A DNA stretch of 64,000 bases from Candidatus Polarisedimenticolia bacterium (GTDB lineage: Bacteria > Acidobacteriota > Polarisedimenticolia > Gp22-AA2), in NCBI GenBank assembly GCA_036001465.1, contig DASYUH010000022.1:1-64000 (forward strand), in the 5' to 3' direction. Each line of letters opens with the position of its first letter. Position 1 is the first letter of the stretch. A model generated the notes under the pieces. The model saw nothing but the letters and a program-made list of their open reading frames with translations, searched no databases and was not told the DNA's origin. Of the stretch, positions 41,113 through 48,543 are shown one piece after another. The position numbers and the translations under genes were made by a program.

Positions 41113-41313
41113 GTGGCAAATGGTCGTGTCAAGTGGTTCAACAACAGCAAGGGGTACGGCTTCATCGAGATCGAGGGTGGCAAGGACGTCTTCGTCCATT
41201 TTTCCGCCATCGAGGGTAGCGGCTACCGCTCGCTCGAGGAAGGACAGGCTGTGGAGTTCGAGGTGACCCAGGGAACGAAGGGTCCGCAGGCCTCGAACGT
41301 CAAGCCGGCCTGA
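41113..41313 (+). CDS. cold-shock domain protein
   Basis: The 66-residue single cold-shock domain has RNP1 KGYGFIE and RNP2 VFVHFSAI, preceded by [11 protein letters not shown]. It binds single-stranded RNA or DNA as a chaperone. The GTG start at 41113 follows GGAGGGAAGG; an upstream in-frame ATG at 41098 would bury that site. It is followed by a strong terminator at 41370. A paralogue is at 48191-48394. Confidence 0.93.
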   Translation: MANGRVKWFNNSKGYGFIEIEGGKDVFVHFSAIEGSGYRSLEEGQAVEFEVTQGTKGPQASNVKPA

Positions 41314-41369
41314 CCGGACTCGCGGGTGGTCCGCGTCGCCCTGGGCGACCAGGACCACTGACCAGCAGG

Positions 41370-41399
41370 GCCCCGGAGGTGCAAGCCTCCGGGGCTTTT
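41370..41399 (+). terminator. intrinsic terminator of csp
   Basis: A perfect 10-bp stem GCCCCGGAGG/CCTCCGGGGC (41370-41379, 41386-41395) with a 6-base loop is followed by TTTT. The reverse strand has no U-tract next to the stem. Confidence 0.85.
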
Positions 41400-41413
41400 G
41401 CATTTTGGGGACC

Positions 41414-41770
41414 TCAGAGGCTGTTGAGGTAGCTTTGCAGGCGCCTCTTGTCCTCGGCCTCGACGTGGGTGAACCGGATCGCGATCTCGTAGCGGCGGCT
41501 CTCGATGGCGCCGGGCTTCTCCGTGGTCCTCAGGACGGCCGCCTCGATGTCCATCGTGGCCGGCCCGCGCAGGTCGCCGCCGATGAGGGTCACGGTGAGC
41601 TTGATCGGAAGATCCGCGTCGAGCGGCCGGTTGGATGCGCAGCGGGCGCCGCCGGTGGCGATGTCCAGCGTCATCAGCTTGAGATCCGGGGGTATCCGCT
41701 CGCCCGGCAGGACGCGGACCTCCAGGAGCGCCATGAAGCGGTGGTTCTTCCTTTTCTCGGCGTCGCTCAT
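41414..41770 (-). CDS. PilZ-domain protein, probable c-di-GMP receptor
   Basis: The 118-residue single PilZ domain has the R-x3-R motif in KRKNHRF near the N-terminus and a D-x-x-T-G-G form of the (D/N)xSxxG motif in LDIATGGA. A canonical Ser is replaced by Thr. The start at 41770 is preceded by GAGGAG. A TATTAT -10 box at 41823-41818 rules out the longer frame from 41827. It probably links c-di-GMP to an unknown target; the pilus-type ATPase at 54877 is a possible but distant partner. Confidence 0.8.
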   Translation of the reverse strand: MSDAEKRKNHRFMALLEVRVLPGERIPPDLKLMTLDIATGGARCASNRPLDADLPIKLTVTLIGGDLRGPATMDIEAAVLRTTEKPGAIESRRYEIAIRFTHVEAEDKRRLQSYLNSL

Positions 41771-41844
41771 GGCTCCTCGGGCAGGCGCCCGGCACCCGTG
41801 CTCCGGCCAACCTCGCGATAATACCACCAGCGCGCTCCACGCGG

Positions 41845-41881
41845 GCCTGTCCGCGTGCCCGCTCGGGCTCCCGGGCTCCTA
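41845..41881. repeat. degenerate AGGAGCC...GGACAGGC element, copy at the kimA stop
   Basis: On the minus strand TAGGAGCC (41881-41874) is followed 21 bases later by GGACAGGC (41852-41845), matching the two halves of the palindromic family. The TAG is the kimA stop codon. Confidence 0.4.
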
Positions 41882-43696
41882 GCGCGAAAAATGGAACGGG
41901 ATGCTCGTGACCACCACCCCCGGGCGGAACAGGAGCGCCCCCTTCACTAGGAAGGCCGACTGGTTGTGGAACAGCCCCTCCCACCAATGGGCGGTGACGA
42001 ACTCCGGGAGGACGACGGTGACCATCTCGTTGCGCCGGCGTCCGTGCATGAGGTCGTCGATGTGGTCGACGAGCGGCTGGACGATCGATCGGTAGGGCGA
42101 CTCGAGGACCTTGAGCGGCACGCCGCCCCCCCAGGTCTTCCACTGCTGGCGGATCTGCTCGGTCTTCTCTGCGTCGATGGCGACGTGCACCGCCTCGACC
42201 TCGTGGGCAATCGATTTCGCGTACCGGATGGCGTACACGGTGGCGCGATTGACGGCGGAGATCGGCACGATGGCGGTGTGGCGCAGCGGCCGTTCCGGAT
42301 CGATTTCGCGGAGCGACAGCTGCTGGCGGACGTAGAAGTAGTGCCGGTGGGTCCTGAGGAAGAAGAAGACGAACAGCGGGATCAGGAGGATCACGATCCA
42401 GGCGCCGTGGGTGAACTTGGTCACCGAGATCACCAGAAGAGCGGCCCCGGTGGCCATCGCCCCGGCCGCGTTGATCGCGGCGTGCAGGCGGTAGCGCGGC
42501 CCCTTTTCCCGCAGGTGCCGGGCGACCATGCCCGACTGGGACAGCGTGAATGCCAGGAACACGCCGACCGCGTAGAGCGGGATCAGGGCGTGCGTGTCGC
42601 CGCCGAACAGGATGATCAGGAGCCCGGCCGATCCCGCCAGGATCAGGATGCCGTTGGAGTAGACCAGGCGGTCCCCCAGATTGGCGAGCTGGCGGGGCAG
42701 GAAGCGGTCCCGGGCGAGGATCGACGACAGGCGCGGGAAGTCGGCGAACGACGTGTTCGCGGCGACCAGCAGGACCATCGCGGTCGCCGTCTGCAGCAGG
42801 TAGTACATGGGCCCGGTTCCGAAGACCACCCGCCCGAGCTGGGACACCACCGTCTGGCCGGCCCCGGGTACCACGAGGTACGCGTGGGCCAGGAAGGACG
42901 TCGCGAGGAAAAACGACCCCAGGATGACCGCCATGATCATCATGGTGGTCGCGGCGTTCCGCGATTCGGGCTTGCGGAAGGCCTGGACGCCGTTGCTCAC
43001 CGCCTCGATGCCGGTGAGCGCGGCGCACCCGGCCGAGAAGGCGCGCATCAGCAGGAACAACGTCAGCGCGTTCGAGGTCTGGGGCAGGACGGCCGCGGGT
43101 GCCTCGACCGGCGGGTATCCTAGAAACGCGCGGACGAGGCCGGTGACCACCATCGCAGTCATTGCGAAGATGAACATGTAGGTCGGCAGCGCGAAGATCC
43201 GTCCCGACTGGCGCAGGCCGCGCAGGTTGCCGACGACCAGGATGAACAGGAAGAGGAGACCCACGGCGACTCTGTGGTGCAGCAGCCCGGGGAGGGCCGA
43301 GGTCACGGCCGCCACGCCGGCGACGGTCGAGACGGCGACCGTCAGGACGTAGTCGAGCAGGAGCGCCGCCGCCGCGATCAGCCCCCACAGCGTCCCCAGG
43401 TTCTCGCGCGCCACGCTGTACGAGCCGCCCCCCATCGGGTAGGCGTGGATGGTCTGCCGGTAGGAAACGATCACGATGACCAGCAGGAGGACGATCAGTC
43501 CCGAGATCGGGATGGAGTAGTTCAGGGCCGCGAGGCCGGCCAGGCTCAGGACGAGCAGGATCTCCTCGGTCGCGTAAGCGACCGACGACAAAACGTCGGA
43601 GGAGAAGACGGCGAGCGCGATCGGGATGCTCAGGCGCTCCTCATGGAACCGCTCGGTCTCGAGTGGCGTCCCGAGAAGCCAGCGCTTCCAGCTCAT
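41879..43696 (-). CDS. kimA: KimA/YdaO-type APC transporter, probable K+/H+ symporter
   Basis: The 605-residue length matches Bacillus KimA (about 607). The N-terminus SSDVLSSVAYATEEILLVL is close to the KimA segment with the paired acidic and aromatic residues (here D34 and Y41) used for cation binding. Other shared segments are SYRQTIHAYPMGGGSYSVAR and LLLDYVLTVAVS. About 12 helices are followed by a cytoplasmic C-terminal domain of about 150 residues. It imports K+ with H+, by analogy. In Bacillus a c-di-AMP riboswitch controls the gene; none is visible here. It follows uppP by one base and shares its leaderless promoter. Confidence 0.82.
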   Translation of the reverse strand: MSWKRWLLGTPLETERFHEERLSIPIALAVFSSDVLSSVAYATEEILLVLSLAGLAALNYSIPISGLIVLLLVIVIVSYRQTIHAYPMGGGSYSVARENLGTLWGLIAAAALLLDYVLTVAVSTVAGVAAVTSALPGLLHHRVAVGLLFLFILVVGNLRGLRQSGRIFALPTYMFIFAMTAMVVTGLVRAFLGYPPVEAPAAVLPQTSNALTLFLLMRAFSAGCAALTGIEAVSNGVQAFRKPESRNAATTMMIMAVILGSFFLATSFLAHAYLVVPGAGQTVVSQLGRVVFGTGPMYYLLQTATAMVLLVAANTSFADFPRLSSILARDRFLPRQLANLGDRLVYSNGILILAGSAGLLIILFGGDTHALIPLYAVGVFLAFTLSQSGMVARHLREKGPRYRLHAAINAAGAMATGAALLVISVTKFTHGAWIVILLIPLFVFFFLRTHRHYFYVRQQLSLREIDPERPLRHTAIVPISAVNRATVYAIRYAKSIAHEVEAVHVAIDAEKTEQIRQQWKTWGGGVPLKVLESPYRSIVQPLVDHIDDLMHGRRRNEMVTVVLPEFVTAHWWEGLFHNQSAFLVKGALLFRPGVVVTSIPFHFSR

Positions 43697-43697
43697 C

Positions 43698-44492
43698 TCA
43701 CTTGACCAGGAGATAGACCGCCGGGGCGATGGCGATCCGATACCACGCGAAGGGCTTCAGCGTGAAGCGCCCGAGAAGGGCGATGAACGACCGCATGGCC
43801 ACGTAGGCCGAGGCGAACGCGACCGCGAACCCGATCGCGAAGGGGACGAGGTCCTGGCCCCCCAGGTGGGACCAGCTCTTCATCAGATCGTAGAGCGTCG
43901 CCGCCGCCATCACCGGCACGGCCGCCAGGAACGAGTAATGGGCCGCCGTCCTTCTCTCCAACCCGCAGAGGAGCCCGGCCACGATCGTCGCGCCGGAGCG
44001 CGACACGCCGGGCCACATCGACAGGCACTGGACGAGCCCGATGAGGAGCGCGAGCCTGAATCCGATGCCGTCGACGCTCGATACCGAAGCCTCGGGACGG
44101 AACCGCTCCACCAGGAGGATGGCGATCCCACCGCCGAAGAGCGCCCAGGCCACGGTGACCGGCCCGAACAGATGAGCGCGGATCCAGTCGTGCAGCAGGG
44201 CCCCCGCCAGAAGCGCCGGAAGCGTCGTGGTCAGGAGCAGCGCGCACCCCCTCGGCCCCGAGAACCCACCCTGCCCGCGGAGGCTCAGGAGGGCCAGGAA
44301 CCTCTCCCGCTCCAGGACGACGACCGCCAGGATGGCCCCGAGCTGGATGAAGATCTCGAAGGTCTCGGCCGTCTCCCCCGTGAAGCCGAGCAGGTGGCCC
44401 GCGACGATCAGGTGCCCCGTCGAGGAGACCGGCAGGAATTCGGTCAGGCCCTCGACAATCCCGAGCAGGACCGCGATTCCGATGAAGCCCAT
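43698..44492 (-). CDS. uppP: undecaprenyl-diphosphatase (bacitracin resistance)
   Basis: UppP recycles the lipid carrier for cell-wall synthesis. The 264-residue membrane protein has both family motifs: EGLTEFLPVSSTGHLIV (about 10-26) and PGVSRSGATIVAGL, with 7-8 hydrophobic helices. The promoter TTGCAA-17-TAGTCT ends 8 bases before the ATG, and no Shine-Dalgarno is present. A longer upstream frame (to 44720) is created by the foldback element and is not needed by the family. Confidence 0.95.
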   Translation of the reverse strand: MGFIGIAVLLGIVEGLTEFLPVSSTGHLIVAGHLLGFTGETAETFEIFIQLGAILAVVVLERERFLALLSLRGQGGFSGPRGCALLLTTTLPALLAGALLHDWIRAHLFGPVTVAWALFGGGIAILLVERFRPEASVSSVDGIGFRLALLIGLVQCLSMWPGVSRSGATIVAGLLCGLERRTAAHYSFLAAVPVMAAATLYDLMKSWSHLGGQDLVPFAIGFAVAFASAYVAMRSFIALLGRFTLKPFAWYRIAIAPAVYLLVK

Positions 44493-44500
44493 GGCGGCGG

Positions 44501-44529
44501 AGACTACCCCAGCCCGTTGGACGTTGCAA
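44501..44529 (-). promoter_or_regulatory. promoter of uppP-kimA (leaderless)
   Basis: On the minus strand TTGCAA (44529-44524), a 17-base spacer and TAGTCT (44506-44501), 8 bases from the ATG at 44492. Confidence 0.55.
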
Positions 44530-44546
44530 GCGGCGGGGCGGATGGA

Positions 44547-44681
44547 GCCACCCCCTCGTCTCGGGTGGCGGGGGGCAGCGCCTCGCGGCTCATGCTCGCT
44601 CGCGAAGGACGCCGCGAGTCCCACTCTCGCGCATGGCGCGGCTCGAAATCGCCGCGAAACGCTGCCCCCCCGCCACCTGAG
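44547..44681. repeat. GC-rich foldback element upstream of uppP
   Basis: Two imperfect arms of about 30 bases (44560-44589 and 44651-44681) can pair with a few mismatches; on the minus strand the CC/AA mismatch pair becomes two G-U wobbles. Inside lies another hairpin, CTCGCGGC/GCCGCGAG (44582-44589, 44611-44618). The segment GGGTGGC at 44563-44569 can also pair with GCCACCC at 44547-44553, giving two mutually exclusive structures. No T-tract follows. The gap 44493-44783 otherwise holds only the uppP promoter. Confidence 0.55.
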
Positions 44682-44783
44682 CCAGGGCATGCCTCCACCC
44701 GCCCTGCCTCCTGCCTCCATCGCGTTCGAGGATGGCCCGCCCTGGCCCGCAACTCGGCGCTGGTAGTGTTTCAGAAGTTCGGT

Positions 44784-45713
44784 TCAGTGATAGGTCTTCT
44801 TGAGTCCGGTGATCTCGACCAGGACGCCGTGCCAGCCGACGGGATTCCCGGAGGGGTCGCGCACGAGGACCGTTTCGTCGCGGAACCAGCGCACCTCCCC
44901 CTGCCGGTCGAGGAGGCGGTATTCGGAGGTGGCGATGCCTTTCTTGCGGATCGCCTCCTCACCGAGCTGGATGAGCTGGCCCGCGTCGTCGGGATGGAGG
45001 ATCTTCATGAAGAAATCCCGGTCGCGCGTCCACTCCTCCTCGGAATAGCCCAGCATGGACGCGGCCTGGGGGCTGATGTATCGCGTGCGATAGGGGGGAT
45101 CGACGTCGCACAGATAGATGATGGCCGGAATGTGCTCGATCAGGCTGCGCAGTCGGGCCTCGGTCTCGGCGAGCTGCGCCATCAGGCGCGAGTTCTCGAG
45201 CGCCACCGAGGACAGGTTGGCGAAGTGCCGCGCCAGGTCGAGCTCGCGCGACGTCCATGAGTGCGGGCGCCGGGTGATCAGGATCAGGAGGCCGAAGCTC
45301 TCCCTGCCGCTCATGAGGGGCAGGTAGGCGACCCCCCGGATCGCCATGATGTCGCGGGCGCGGGGGTTGACCCGGGCGTCATCGTCGGCGTTCCGGATGG
45401 CGACCGGACGGCACGACTTCAGGGCCTGCTGCGCCCCGCCCGCCTGGGAGAGCTGGAACTTCAGGCGCGGGGCATCGTGCGGGTGGCGTCCGGAGCTGAT
45501 GACCCCGTAGAGCTCCTTCTCGTTCCGGTCGACGAGGGCGATGTGGGCCCCCGCGACCCCGATCAGGCTCGCGGCGGTGTTGACGATCTTCTTGAGGGTG
45601 GTCCGCTCGTCGCCAAGACGCGCCACGTCCGCCGTGAGCCGGCACAGACGTGTCAACTGCTCGTTGTGACGGCGCAGTCCATCCTGATGCTTCCGATTTG
45701 CCTGCTGCGGCAT
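44784..45713 (-). CDS. GAF-PAS sensor protein without an output domain
   Basis: The 309-residue product has an N-terminal coiled-coil start (about 1-30), a GAF domain (about 35-175: TLKKIVNTAASLIGVAGAHI to LARHFANLSSVALENS) and a PAS/PAC domain (about 185-305: RLRSLIEHIPAIIYLCDVD to VEITGLKK). It stops immediately after the PAC motif, where kinase or cyclase domains normally begin. It may act as a stand-alone sensor or be truncated. The following 290 bases hold no remnant of an output domain in this frame. A weak promoter lies at 45746-45774. Confidence 0.85.
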   Translation of the reverse strand: MPQQANRKHQDGLRRHNEQLTRLCRLTADVARLGDERTTLKKIVNTAASLIGVAGAHIALVDRNEKELYGVISSGRHPHDAPRLKFQLSQAGGAQQALKSCRPVAIRNADDDARVNPRARDIMAIRGVAYLPLMSGRESFGLLILITRRPHSWTSRELDLARHFANLSSVALENSRLMAQLAETEARLRSLIEHIPAIIYLCDVDPPYRTRYISPQAASMLGYSEEEWTRDRDFFMKILHPDDAGQLIQLGEEAIRKKGIATSEYRLLDRQGEVRWFRDETVLVRDPSGNPVGWHGVLVEITGLKKTYH

Positions 45714-45745
45714 CCGGAAGGCTCCCTCCCCTTTCTGCCTCCACC

Positions 45746-45774
45746 TATTTAGGATGGTATGTTCACGGTGTCAA
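45746..45774 (-). promoter_or_regulatory. putative promoter of the GAF-PAS gene
   Basis: On the minus strand a perfect TTGACA (45774-45769) lies inside the inverted repeat GGTGT-TG-ACACC. A 17-base spacer and a poor -10, TAAATA, follow. Confidence 0.35.
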
Positions 45775-45803
45775 CACCCAATCTTCGCCGAAATGAGCCT
45801 CAG

Positions 45804-45833
45804 TTGACTCCGCTCCGCCATTCGGCCTATACG
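45804..45833 (+). promoter_or_regulatory. putative promoter of the dipeptidyl peptidase gene
   Basis: TTGACT (45804-45809), an 18-base spacer and TATACG (45828-45833). The leader is about 50 bases. Confidence 0.45.
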
Positions 45834-45889
45834 GGTGGCCCCCCGGCGCGTCGACGGACCCCCGGACGAGCCGGATCATGAGGTGACAT

Positions 45890-48121
45890 GTGGGACCGAA
45901 CCCGTTGATTCTCGCCACCATCGCGCTGGCCCTCGCCGCCGGCTCCGCCCCCGGAGACCTGAGGAGACGATCCCGTGAGGTCGATCCCCACGACCCGCTG
46001 ACCCTCGAACGCGTCGCCAGATACCCGCCGCCGGGAATTCGCATCCCGGGGACTTTCCGGTTCGGCCACGATGGGCGCTACCTCTATTTCCTGGGACTCG
46101 AGGGGACCGGGGCGGCCCGGGTGCTCTTCAGGGAGGACGTGGCGAGCGGCATCCGCGAGGTCATCGCCCGGCCGCCGCAGGCCAGCTCCCTGTCCGAATC
46201 CGGACTCACCCCCGAGGAGATCCTCCGCCGCGAGCGACTCAGGATCCAGGACAAGGGGATCACCCTCTATCGCCTGGCGGCGAAGGCCGACGTGGCCGTG
46301 TTCGACTGGCTCGGCGACGTGTACCTCGTCCAACCGGGGCGGGAGCCGCTCCGCCTGACGGAGACCGAGGCGTCCGAAATCGACCCCCAGCTTTCCCCGG
46401 ACGGCACGCGCCTGGCGTACGCCCGCGACGGAGATCTGCGCGTCCTCGACCTGGCCACACGCCGGGAGATCTCTCTGACGGAGGGGGCGCGCGACGGCCT
46501 GTTTCACGGAGTCGCCGAGTACATCGCCCAGGAGGAGATGGACCGATCGTCCGGGTTCTGGTGGTCGTCCGATGGACTCCTGATCGCCTACACCGAAGTG
46601 GACGAGACCGGTATTTCCGTCTACCCGATCGTGCACCAGGGCAAGGACGCGCCGGAAGTCGAATCGTCGCGCTACCCCTTCGCAGGAGGTCCGAACGCCC
46701 GGGTCAGGCTCGGCATCGTCCCCGCGTCGGGAGGCAAGACCGTCTGGGTCCGCCTGCCGGACGGCGGGGGGGATGTCTACCTTGCGCGCGTGCGCTGGGA
46801 CGAGGACGGAACGCTGCTGGTCCAGGTCCAGAGCCGCGACCAGAAGAGCCTGAAGCTGTGGCGCGTCGATGCCCCAACCGGACGCGCCGCGCTTCTCCTG
46901 GAGGACCGCTCCGACACCTGGGTCGAGCTCCACAATGACCTGCGCCCCTTGAGCGACGGGCGGTTTCTCTGGTCGGCGGAGTCGGCCGGATTCAGGCGCC
47001 TCGAGCTGCGGGCACGGGACGGGGCGCTCGTCCGCCGCCTGACCTCGGGAGACTGGCCGGTGGATGCCCTGGACGGAGTGGACGAGAAGGACGGGGTCGT
47101 CTACTTCTCCGGCGCCAAGGACGGCCCGCTGGAGCGGCCCATCTTCAAGACAAGGCTCGAGGGCGGGCCCGTCGAACGGGTGACGCCCGAGACGGGATGG
47201 CACCAGGCCACCTTCTCGCTCGACGGCCGGCATTTCGTCGACGTGCACGACAGCGCCGCCATGCCCCCGCGCGTCCTGCTCAAGGACGGTTCCGGCCGGC
47301 AGGTGCGCGTGCTCGATGAAAACGCCGATCCCGAGCCCAGGGCGCTCGGCCTCGCGCCACCGGAGCTCGTCACGCTCCAAGTCGAAGGCGGCACCGTCCT
47401 GCACGGCGCGATCTACAGGCCGCGGACCCTCGAGAAGGGCCGGAAGTACCCGGCCATCGTGCGCGTCTACGGCGGGCCGACGGCACAGACGGTCAAGGAT
47501 TCCTGGGAGCTGACGCAGGACCTGCGCGCCCAGTATCTCGCCCGGCACGGATTCATCGTCTTCCGGCTCGACAATCGCGGCACACCACGCCGCGGCCAGG
47601 CGTTCGAGACCGCCCTCGATCGCCGGCTCGGGTCGGTCGAGGTGGAGGATCAGATCGCCGGGGCGCGCTGGCTCGCCCGCCTGCCTTACGTGGACGGGGA
47701 GCGGATCGGCATCTACGGGTGGTCGTACGGCGGGTACATGGCGGCGCGCTGCCTCCTGAAGGCGCCGGACCTCTTCAAGGCCGCGGTCGCCGGTGCGCCG
47801 GTGGCCGACTGGGACGGCTACGATACGCACTACACCGAGCGCTACATGGGGAAGCCCCAGGAGAACTCCGCCGGCTACCGCGACAGCTCGCTCCTGCCCC
47901 TCGCTCCCCTGCTGAAGGGGAAGCTCCTGATCGTCCATGGGATGGCGGACGAGAACGTGCATTTCCGCCACACCGCGCGCCTCATCAACGCCCTCAACTC
48001 GGCCCAGAAGCGGTACGACCTGCTCATCTTCCCGGACGAGCGGCACCTGCCGCGCGGGGAGAAGGACCGGACGTACCTGGAAACGCGCCTCGTCGAGTTC
48101 TTCGATCGCACCCTCAGGTAG
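45890..48121 (+). CDS. dipeptidyl-peptidase IV family serine peptidase (S9B)
   Basis: The 743-residue exported peptidase removes X-Pro dipeptides, by family. A short signal peptide precedes the N-terminal eight-bladed DPPIV propeller, which has the double-Glu substrate-binding motif in VAEYIAQEEMDRSSGFWWS. The C-terminal alpha/beta-hydrolase domain has the catalytic Ser612 in GWSYGGY, Asp687 in GMADENVHF and His719 in DERHLPR. The GTG start is preceded by GAGGTGACAT. A bidirectional terminator follows at 48131. Prolyl-dipeptide release fits a peptide-scavenging lifestyle together with the ABC genes at 19133, though they are unlinked. Confidence 0.93.
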   Translation: MGPNPLILATIALALAAGSAPGDLRRRSREVDPHDPLTLERVARYPPPGIRIPGTFRFGHDGRYLYFLGLEGTGAARVLFREDVASGIREVIARPPQASSLSESGLTPEEILRRERLRIQDKGITLYRLAAKADVAVFDWLGDVYLVQPGREPLRLTETEASEIDPQLSPDGTRLAYARDGDLRVLDLATRREISLTEGARDGLFHGVAEYIAQEEMDRSSGFWWSSDGLLIAYTEVDETGISVYPIVHQGKDAPEVESSRYPFAGGPNARVRLGIVPASGGKTVWVRLPDGGGDVYLARVRWDEDGTLLVQVQSRDQKSLKLWRVDAPTGRAALLLEDRSDTWVELHNDLRPLSDGRFLWSAESAGFRRLELRARDGALVRRLTSGDWPVDALDGVDEKDGVVYFSGAKDGPLERPIFKTRLEGGPVERVTPETGWHQATFSLDGRHFVDVHDSAAMPPRVLLKDGSGRQVRVLDENADPEPRALGLAPPELVTLQVEGGTVLHGAIYRPRTLEKGRKYPAIVRVYGGPTAQTVKDSWELTQDLRAQYLARHGFIVFRLDNRGTPRRGQAFETALDRRLGSVEVEDQIAGARWLARLPYVDGERIGIYGWSYGGYMAARCLLKAPDLFKAAVAGAPVADWDGYDTHYTERYMGKPQENSAGYRDSSLLPLAPLLKGKLLIVHGMADENVHFRHTARLINALNSAQKRYDLLIFPDERHLPRGEKDRTYLETRLVEFFDRTLR

Positions 48122-48130
48122 GCCGGACAT

Positions 48131-48165
48131 GAAAAGGGCCGCCCCTTGCGGAGCGGCCCTTCCTT
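48131..48165. terminator. bidirectional terminator between DPPIV and csp
   Basis: The 8-bp arms AGGGCCGC (48135-48142) and GCGGCCCT (48153-48160) flank a 10-base loop. On the minus strand the stem is followed by TTTTC, serving csp; on the plus strand by TCCTT, a weaker tract. Confidence 0.7.
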
Positions 48166-48190
48166 AAGGACAGCAGCTGGAGCGTCGAGG

Positions 48191-48394
48191 TCAGATCTTC
48201 CGGACGTTCGCGGCGGCCGGGCCCTTCTGTCCCTGCTCGATCTCGAACTCCACGGCGTCCCCCTCAGCGAGGGAGCGGAACCCCTGCGCCTGGATCGCAG
48301 TGTGGTGGACGAAGACATCCTTGCCGCCGTCGTCCGGTGTGATGAAACCGTAACCCTTGCTGTCGTTGAACCACTTCACCTTACCCTTGGGCAT
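48191..48394 (-). CDS. cold-shock domain protein
   Basis: The 67-residue protein has RNP1 KGYGFIT and RNP2 VFVHHTAI, opening with [14 protein letters not shown]. It is closer to the general CspA consensus than the paralogue at 41113. GGAGG lies 10 bases before the ATG. Its leader (48395-48540) contains a small hairpin ACCGC/GCGGT but no clear promoter hexamers beyond TATTTT at 48416-48411. Confidence 0.95.
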   Translation of the reverse strand: MPKGKVKWFNDSKGYGFITPDDGGKDVFVHHTAIQAQGFRSLAEGDAVEFEIEQGQKGPAAANVRKI

Positions 48395-48543
48395 CTGACT
48401 CGACCTCCAAAATAGTGGGACCGCCGATCGCCGCTACCGCGAAAGCGGTTGTTCACAGACCACTGCATACCGGTTGTCCCATGAATCCGTGCATTGTCCC
48501 CAATCCAGCCGCTCCTGTCTAGACCCTTTAGAAGAAAATGCCC

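Noticed and set aside
44493-44720. N-terminal extension of UppP to 44720
   Set aside because: It would translate the foldback element. The UppP family starts at MGFIGIAVLLG, and the promoter places transcription start at that codon.
44493-44783. c-di-AMP (ydaO-type) riboswitch upstream of uppP-kimA, expected by analogy with Bacillus
   Set aside because: I cannot find the conserved riboswitch core; the structure present is a simple long inverted repeat, and it lies upstream of the predicted promoter, outside the leader.
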